DNA of 10,317 nucleotides from QHBQ01 sp038230695 (GTDB lineage Bacteria; Chloroflexota; Chloroflexia; QHBQ01), in the NCBI GenBank assembly GCA_038230695.1, contig JBBRMT010000166.1, forward strand, positions 1 to 10,317. Direction: 5' to 3'. Below the pieces are notes generated by a model. It made no database searches and was not told the origin of the DNA. It was given only the letters and a program-made list of their open reading frames with translations. Position 1 is the first letter of the stretch, and each line of letters opens with the position of its first letter. This document shows positions 5,096 through 10,317 of the stretch, one piece after another. The translations under genes were made by a program, and so were the position numbers.

Positions 5096-7123
5096 ATGGA
5101 CAACGCCAGCGCAATCGCCGAAATCAAACAGAGGCTACCGATCGTTGACCTGATCCAGCAGCGCACTCCGCTGCAGAAGTCAGGGCGCAACTATAAGGGG
5201 CTGTGTCCGTTCCACAACGAGAAGTCCCCCAGCTTCTACGTTTTCCCTGACACCCAGAGCTATCACTGCTTCGGCTGCAAGGAGAGCGGCGATGCCTTCA
5301 CCTTCGTGATGAAAACACAGGGGCTGGACTTTGGCGACGCGCTGAAGGAGCTGGCGGGGCGGGCCGGGGTACAGCTAGAGGCACGGCAGGGCAACAGCGA
5401 GGAAGATCAGCGCAAGGAGCGGCTTCGACAACTTAACCAGACAGCGGCGGACTACTTCCACGAACTACTGCTGCGTTCCCCACTGGCGGAGCGGGCGCGG
5501 GCTTACGCCAGAGAGCGCGGCGTGGATGCCAACGGTACGATGATGTTCCACCTCGGTTATGCGCTGGATAGCTGGGACGTGCTGCTTACCTATTTGCGCG
5601 AACGCGAATATAGCAACGAGGAGATGCTGGCCGCCGGGCTGGTCATCGAGCGCGAGGGCGGTGGGATGTATGACCGCTTCCGCAATCGGCTCATCTTCCC
5701 CATCCGCGACCAGAAGGGCGGCATCATCGGCTTCGGCGGGCGGGCGCTGGACAAAGAGACTGTACCCAAGTATATGAACTCGCCGCAAACTGCGCTGTTC
5801 GACAAGTCCACCGTGCTGTTCGCCCTCGATCTGGCCCGCGACAGTATCCGCAAGGTGGGCGAGGTGGTCATCGTCGAGGGCTATATGGATGCCCTTATCG
5901 CCCACCAGCGCGGGGTCAACAACGTGGTCGCTGGGCTGGGTACGGCAGTGGGTGAGAAGCAAATCGCGTTGCTCAAGAAGCTGACCGCCAACAGTACCCT
6001 GGCGTTGGATGCCGATGCCGCTGGTGATATGGCCGCGTTGCGCGAGGCGGAGTTGCTGCGCCAGAGCATGGATCACATCGCCATCCCAGTCTACAACGCC
6101 CGCGGATTGCTCGGCTACGAATACAAGCTGCAAGCCAGCATCAAGATTGCCACATTGCCTGCTGGCGAAGACCCCGACAACGTGATTCGCCGCAGTGTGG
6201 ACGAGTGGCGGGCGATCATCGCCAAAGCCTTGCCAGTAGTCGAACACTATCTCAGCCTGCTGCCCAGCAAGCACGATCTCGCCAACCCACGCGGCAAGCG
6301 CGATGCAGTCGAGCAAATGGCTCCCCTGATTGCCAGCGTGGGCGACGCGGTGGAGCGGGCCGCTTATATGCAGCGGTTGGCACAGGTTGTGCAGGTGGAT
6401 GTGGACTCGGTACGGCAGACGGTGGAGAACTACGTGCGGGCCAGCGTCAAGCGCAGCGGCGGGCGCGAGGTCGTCACTCTCGATAGCGCCGACTACCGGC
6501 TTAGTGAAGATAAACCCAAACCCAAACCCAAAGCGCATCTGGGAGTGGAGGAAGCAGTGTTGTCGCTGCTGCTGCGCTACCCTGATCTAAGAGATGATGC
6601 CGCCATGCCGGAGATCACCGAATTGGGCGGCGCGGAGGCACGGCTGCTCTATAATGCCATGCTAAATTATAGCGCGGCGGAGTTGGAGAAGGATGCCGGG
6701 GTGGACAAAGCCACCAATCGGCTGCCCGATCTGCCAAATAGTGGCAAAGGTATTGACGATGCGGGTATAATAGACGATGATGACCCCGCCCTACCATATC
6801 CAAACTTGAGACAGGCTTTGGACCCTGCCTTGCGCGGCTTCGTGCTACGCCTGCTGCTAGTGGCGGCACAGGAGCCAGCATTGGTTGGTCGCGAGTTGGA
6901 GCAGGAGCTAAAGGCGCGGGTGCGGCGGCTGCGTTCACGCCGCGATCGGCTCTGGCTACGGCGTGCTGAGGTCATCCTGAAGGACTTGCAGGACAGTGGT
7001 GAGCGCGACGAGGTCACATACCTACAGATGCTCAACGAGGTAAACAACCGCCTGCCGCTGCTGCGTGCTTATGCGCCGCCGCCCAGCCCGGTCTTCCGTG
7101 ATAGCCGCGATGCAGCATTGTAA
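5096..7123 (+). CDS. dnaG: DNA primase
   Basis: DnaG makes the RNA primers for replication on the lagging strand and works with the DnaB helicase. The ATG at 5096 follows AGGAG (5087-5091), giving 675 residues. The N-terminal zinc-binding domain has GLCPFHNEKSPSF and YHCFGC, with ligands Cys37, His40, Cys58 and Cys61. The RNA polymerase core (about 110-370) contains the TOPRIM motifs VIVEGYMDA with Glu261 and LALDADAAGD with Asp305 and Asp307, which bind the catalytic metals. An insertion relative to the common pattern precedes TLPAGEDPDNVI (about 335-350). After residue 430 the protein is more variable: a KPKPKPK linker at 473-479 and an Asp-rich loop near 545-570 separate helical segments of the presumed DnaB-interaction domain (about 480-675). 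It is followed after 101 bases by rpoD, the arrangement of the classical macromolecular synthesis operon but without rpsU. Confidence 0.96.
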   Translation: MDNASAIAEIKQRLPIVDLIQQRTPLQKSGRNYKGLCPFHNEKSPSFYVFPDTQSYHCFGCKESGDAFTFVMKTQGLDFGDALKELAGRAGVQLEARQGNSEEDQRKERLRQLNQTAADYFHELLLRSPLAERARAYARERGVDANGTMMFHLGYALDSWDVLLTYLREREYSNEEMLAAGLVIEREGGGMYDRFRNRLIFPIRDQKGGIIGFGGRALDKETVPKYMNSPQTALFDKSTVLFALDLARDSIRKVGEVVIVEGYMDALIAHQRGVNNVVAGLGTAVGEKQIALLKKLTANSTLALDADAAGDMAALREAELLRQSMDHIAIPVYNARGLLGYEYKLQASIKIATLPAGEDPDNVIRRSVDEWRAIIAKALPVVEHYLSLLPSKHDLANPRGKRDAVEQMAPLIASVGDAVERAAYMQRLAQVVQVDVDSVRQTVENYVRASVKRSGGREVVTLDSADYRLSEDKPKPKPKAHLGVEEAVLSLLLRYPDLRDDAAMPEITELGGAEARLLYNAMLNYSAAELEKDAGVDKATNRLPDLPNSGKGIDDAGIIDDDDPALPYPNLRQALDPALRGFVLRLLLVAAQEPALVGRELEQELKARVRRLRSRRDRLWLRRAEVILKDLQDSGERDEVTYLQMLNEVNNRLPLLRAYAPPPSPVFRDSRDAAL

Positions 7124-7166
7124 GCATCATAACACCAGGGCGAAGGCATCCCGCCCATACCGGCAT

Positions 7167-7200
7167 CATTCTACATTCTACATTCTACATTCATCATTCA
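7167..7200 (+). repeat. CATTCTA tandem run between dnaG and rpoD
   Basis: Near-perfect 8-base tandem repeats of CATTCTA(C) fill a third of the 101-base gap (7124-7224) between dnaG and rpoD, ending CATCATTCA just before the rpoD ribosome binding site. It is the cleanest example of the repeat also seen at 1658 and 5061. No terminator separates the two genes, so cotranscription is plausible. Confidence 0.75.
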
Positions 7201-7224
7201 CCCCTAGTGAGGAGCAGAACGCAG

Positions 7225-9189
<1,965 letters not shown>

Positions 9190-9196
9190 ACAAACC

Positions 9197-9217
9197 CCTC
9201 TCCCCTTGTGGGAGAGG
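9197..9217 (+). terminator. C/T-rich 8-bp hairpin after rpoD, terminator-like
   Basis: CCTCTCCC (9197-9204) pairs with GGGAGAGG (9210-9217) over a 5-base loop, starting 8 bases after the rpoD stop. It is followed by CTGGGTGAGGGG, closely matching the sequence after the ppdK hairpin (4625-4648). There is no T-run. Likely an end-of-operon element or a dispersed repeat fixed at gene ends. Confidence 0.5.
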
Positions 9218-9237
9218 CTGGGTGAGGGGTAATGGTG

Positions 9238-9370
9238 AGGCGCATCAATGCCTATCGCAAGCCGTCCGGCCAACAGATGGAATTAGCCAACGGATTGTTA
9301 CAGTGGATAAACGGATTGGCTGTCTCTCAGCAGCCGTGACATAGGGGCGCAGCGCATATGCCCTGATGAA
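9238..9370 (+). repeat. Repeat mosaic: ACGGAT block copy 2 within a split hairpin unit
   Basis: The segment starts with GGCGCATCAATGCCTATCG (as in the 3' end of the units at 4838-5029). It continues with the second ACGGAT block (9268-9319) and then the palindromic half CCGTGACATAGGGGCGC ... ATGCCCTGATGAA (9334-9370), where GGGC (9345-9348) can pair with GCCC (9360-9363). It looks as if the ACGGAT block sits between the two parts of the hairpin unit. It ends 26 bases before the antitoxin start, in a gap (9190-9396) with no other content. Confidence 0.6.
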
Positions 9371-9396
9371 CGATTACTAGATTTAGGAGCTTTGTC

Positions 9397-9825
9397 ATGA
9401 CCGCAACTGTACCTAGCCAAGCACAACTTCCGTCGAACGCGGACTTCGACTATGAGGAAGCCGACGAGCCTAATTTCACCGATGATCCAGACCAGTGGGA
9501 TCAGAAAGTGTTGCAGATTGAAGCCCTAATCCGCCGCCTGTCGCTGGCCGAGCTAAACACTATCGCAGACCATGTGATCAGCCTCGTCAAGCAGAAGCCC
9601 CACATGGGCATTCCTCTAACAATGATAATGACTGAGGAAGTGCTTGCCCACGATTGGAACAGCCCAGAGGACGATGCGGCGTGGGGAAGTTTAACCGGGG
9701 TGATATCGTTTACCTACCTTTTCCTTTCAGCGACCTTAGCCATTTTAAGGTACGTCCTGCTTTGGTGCTGGCAACCATGGCAGGCGATGACATTGTGGTT
9801 TGCGAAATTACCAGCAAGCCGGTAG
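9397..9825 (+). CDS. Putative antitoxin partner of the MazF-like toxin, with run-on C-terminus
   Basis: The ATG at 9397 has AGGAG at 9385-9389. The first roughly 97 residues look like a complete small antitoxin: an acidic, probably disordered N-terminus (SNADFDYEEADEPNFTDD), an amphipathic helix region (VLQIEALIRRLSLAELNTIADHVISLV) and the tail EEVLAHDWNSPEDDAAW, of a kind found in small antitoxins encoded just before MazF/PemK toxins. From nt 9681 the frame overlaps the toxin gene and continues to 9825 (142 residues). The added part is hydrophobic and Trp-rich (SFTYLFLSATLAILRYVLLW) and is most likely just the toxin sequence read in another frame. A one-base change in the GGGG run at 9683-9686 would end the protein at TAA 9692-9694 as ...DDAAWEV. 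I do not recognise a DNA-binding domain, so the antitoxin class is unknown; the pairing is inferred from position. Confidence 0.65.
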   Translation: MTATVPSQAQLPSNADFDYEEADEPNFTDDPDQWDQKVLQIEALIRRLSLAELNTIADHVISLVKQKPHMGIPLTMIMTEEVLAHDWNSPEDDAAWGSLTGVISFTYLFLSATLAILRYVLLWCWQPWQAMTLWFAKLPASR

Positions 9826-10016
9826 CCGACAACTATGCAACTGCCATTACCCAGGCTGACTTCGAGTGGGGTGGGCTTGTTCAAGCTAGCAATGTCCGCG
9901 CCAACGTTATCTTTACGGCAAATCAAAGATTGGTGCTTAACGCGAGAGGTAGATTGAAGAAGGATATTATGGATGCAGTAGTGGCTAATGTTGCACGGCT
10001 ATTGGGCATCCGTTGA
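9681..10016 (+). CDS. MazF/PemK-type endoribonuclease toxin
   Basis: Starting at GTG 9681 (AGAGGA at 9666-9671, 9-base spacing) gives 111 residues, the usual MazF size. The start MGKFNRGDIVYLPFPFSD, then KVRPALVLA (23-31) and DDIVVCEITSK, is the conserved beta-barrel core of the PemK/MazF family, where the RGD-x-V strand and the Arg/Thr residues shape the RNA-cleaving site. The C-terminal helix (KKDIMDAVVANVARLLGI) is also typical. These toxins cut mRNA or tRNA in the cytoplasm until neutralised by the antitoxin made from the upstream gene. An ATG at 9654 is in frame, but the nine residues it adds (MEQPRGRCG) look unlike the family. The overlap with the antitoxin frame indicates translational coupling. 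The sequence target cannot be predicted. The module lies between repeat-rich gaps, consistent with acquisition. Confidence 0.85.
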   Translation: MGKFNRGDIVYLPFPFSDLSHFKVRPALVLATMAGDDIVVCEITSKPVADNYATAITQADFEWGGLVQASNVRANVIFTANQRLVLNARGRLKKDIMDAVVANVARLLGIR

Positions 10017-10030
10017 CAATAAATGGTAAA

Positions 10031-10118
10031 GCGCATCAACACTCATCCTAAACAACTAACCTCAACATAGGAGCGCATCGCTTACGCCCAATTGCAGCGC
10101 ATCAATGTTCGTCGCAAA
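10031..10118 (+). repeat. Diverged copy of the hairpin repeat unit after the toxin gene
   Basis: GCGCATCAACACTCATCCTAA (from 10031), AACCTCAACATAGGAGCGC (10058-10076) and CTTACGCCCA (10081-10090) followed by AGCGCATCAATG line up with the order of blocks in the units at 4838-5029, with the boundary motif GCGCATCAA at both ends. The palindrome is poorly preserved. The 3' flank supplies the AAAGG ribosome binding site (10116-10120) of the next gene. Confidence 0.55.
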
Positions 10119-10125
10119 GGTAATT

Positions 10126-10317
10126 ATGCCCGCTAGCCAATCTGCACAATCTAAAATCCAGAATCCAAAATCCAGAATCAACGGCGTGCTGTTCGACCTC
10201 GATGGCACGCTGGTTGATACTGTAGACCTGATCGTGGCGAGCTTCCAGCACGCTACCACCACCCACCTGGGCTACTGCATTGAACCCGCCGCAGTGAAGG
10301 CGACGATTGGTCGCCCC
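10126..10317 (+). CDS. HAD-family hydrolase (phosphoglycolate phosphatase-like), N-terminal fragment
   Basis: The frame is open from ATG 10126 to the end of the window, giving 64 residues. AAAGG at 10116-10120 supports this start. HAD motif I, VLFDLDGTLVDT, gives the nucleophile Asp24 and the acid/base Asp26; the following helix (VDLIVASFQHATTTHLGY) and VKATIGRP belong to the cap domain start seen in phosphoglycolate phosphatase, PpaX and beta-phosphoglucomutase-like proteins. Motifs II-IV lie beyond the window, so the substrate cannot be stated. Residues 8-18 (QSKIQNPKSRI) are translated from an AAAATCC-type repeat and have no counterpart in the family, where motif I usually begins within about ten residues of the start. 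The alternative GTG at 10186 would remove that tail but lacks an evident ribosome binding site. Confidence 0.85.
   Translation, partial: MPASQSAQSKIQNPKSRINGVLFDLDGTLVDTVDLIVASFQHATTTHLGYCIEPAAVKATIGRP
10148..10179 (+). repeat. AAAATCC-type repeat in the 5' coding end of the HAD gene
   Basis: Four short units of the form AATC(T/C)A and AAAATCC / AGAATCC are arranged head to tail. The run resembles intergenic microsatellites and here lies between the chosen start codon and HAD motif I, in frame. Confidence 0.65.

Noticed and set aside
5465..6538. Open frame of 357 codons on the minus strand within dnaG
   Set aside because: Antisense to conserved primase motifs, with composition typical of a complement-strand artefact and no known domain.
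9711..9780. Membrane segment at the antitoxin C-terminus
   Set aside because: The hydrophobic stretch is the toxin's conserved beta-strand coding sequence read in a shifted frame; it is more simply explained as an overlap artefact than as a membrane anchor.

Overview
The window looks like ordinary chromosome from a GC-rich bacterium, most likely a member of the Chloroflexota (Chloroflexia-like). I base this on three things: the protein styles, including a primary sigma factor with a long spacer between regions 1.2 and 2 and a PPDK of about 950 residues; the dnaG-rpoD gene order; and the many short intergenic repeats of CCCCTCTCC-type hairpins, CATTCTAC runs and AAAATCC runs. The lineage is an inference; no search was possible. 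All real genes lie on the + strand.

Layout. 1-366 is the 3' end of a PcrA/UvrD-type helicase gene. 367-753 is non-coding and unusually structured, with a 24-bp motif in three diverged copies, a perfect 9-bp inverted repeat and paired TATCC/GGATA motifs. It leads into a dinD-like gene at 754. The dinD frame has no stop at its expected end. It runs through a dispersed intergenic repeat and overlaps the start of ppdK (1769-4615, pyruvate phosphate dikinase). 4616-5095 is a mosaic of several repeat families. dnaG (primase, 5096-7123) and rpoD (primary sigma factor, 7225-9189) follow as a probable replication/transcription unit. After another repeat-rich gap comes a two-gene toxin-antitoxin module with a MazF/PemK-type toxin, in which the antitoxin frame continues 145 nt into the toxin gene. 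A last repeat-bearing gap leads to the 5' end of a HAD-family phosphatase gene, whose first codons are themselves made of an AAAATCC-type repeat.

How the genes relate. PcrA and DinD both touch DNA repair. DnaG and RpoD are core replication and transcription proteins often encoded side by side. PPDK is central carbon metabolism, interconverting PEP and pyruvate. The toxin-antitoxin pair is an accessory insertion between housekeeping genes. I see no phage, transposase, CRISPR array, tRNA or rRNA. The least explained material is the pcrA-dinD spacer and the hairpin repeat family at 4838-5029, 9238-9370 and 10031-10118, in which the two arms of the palindrome appear to change together. The unusual 3' ends of dinD and the antitoxin are the other points of interest.
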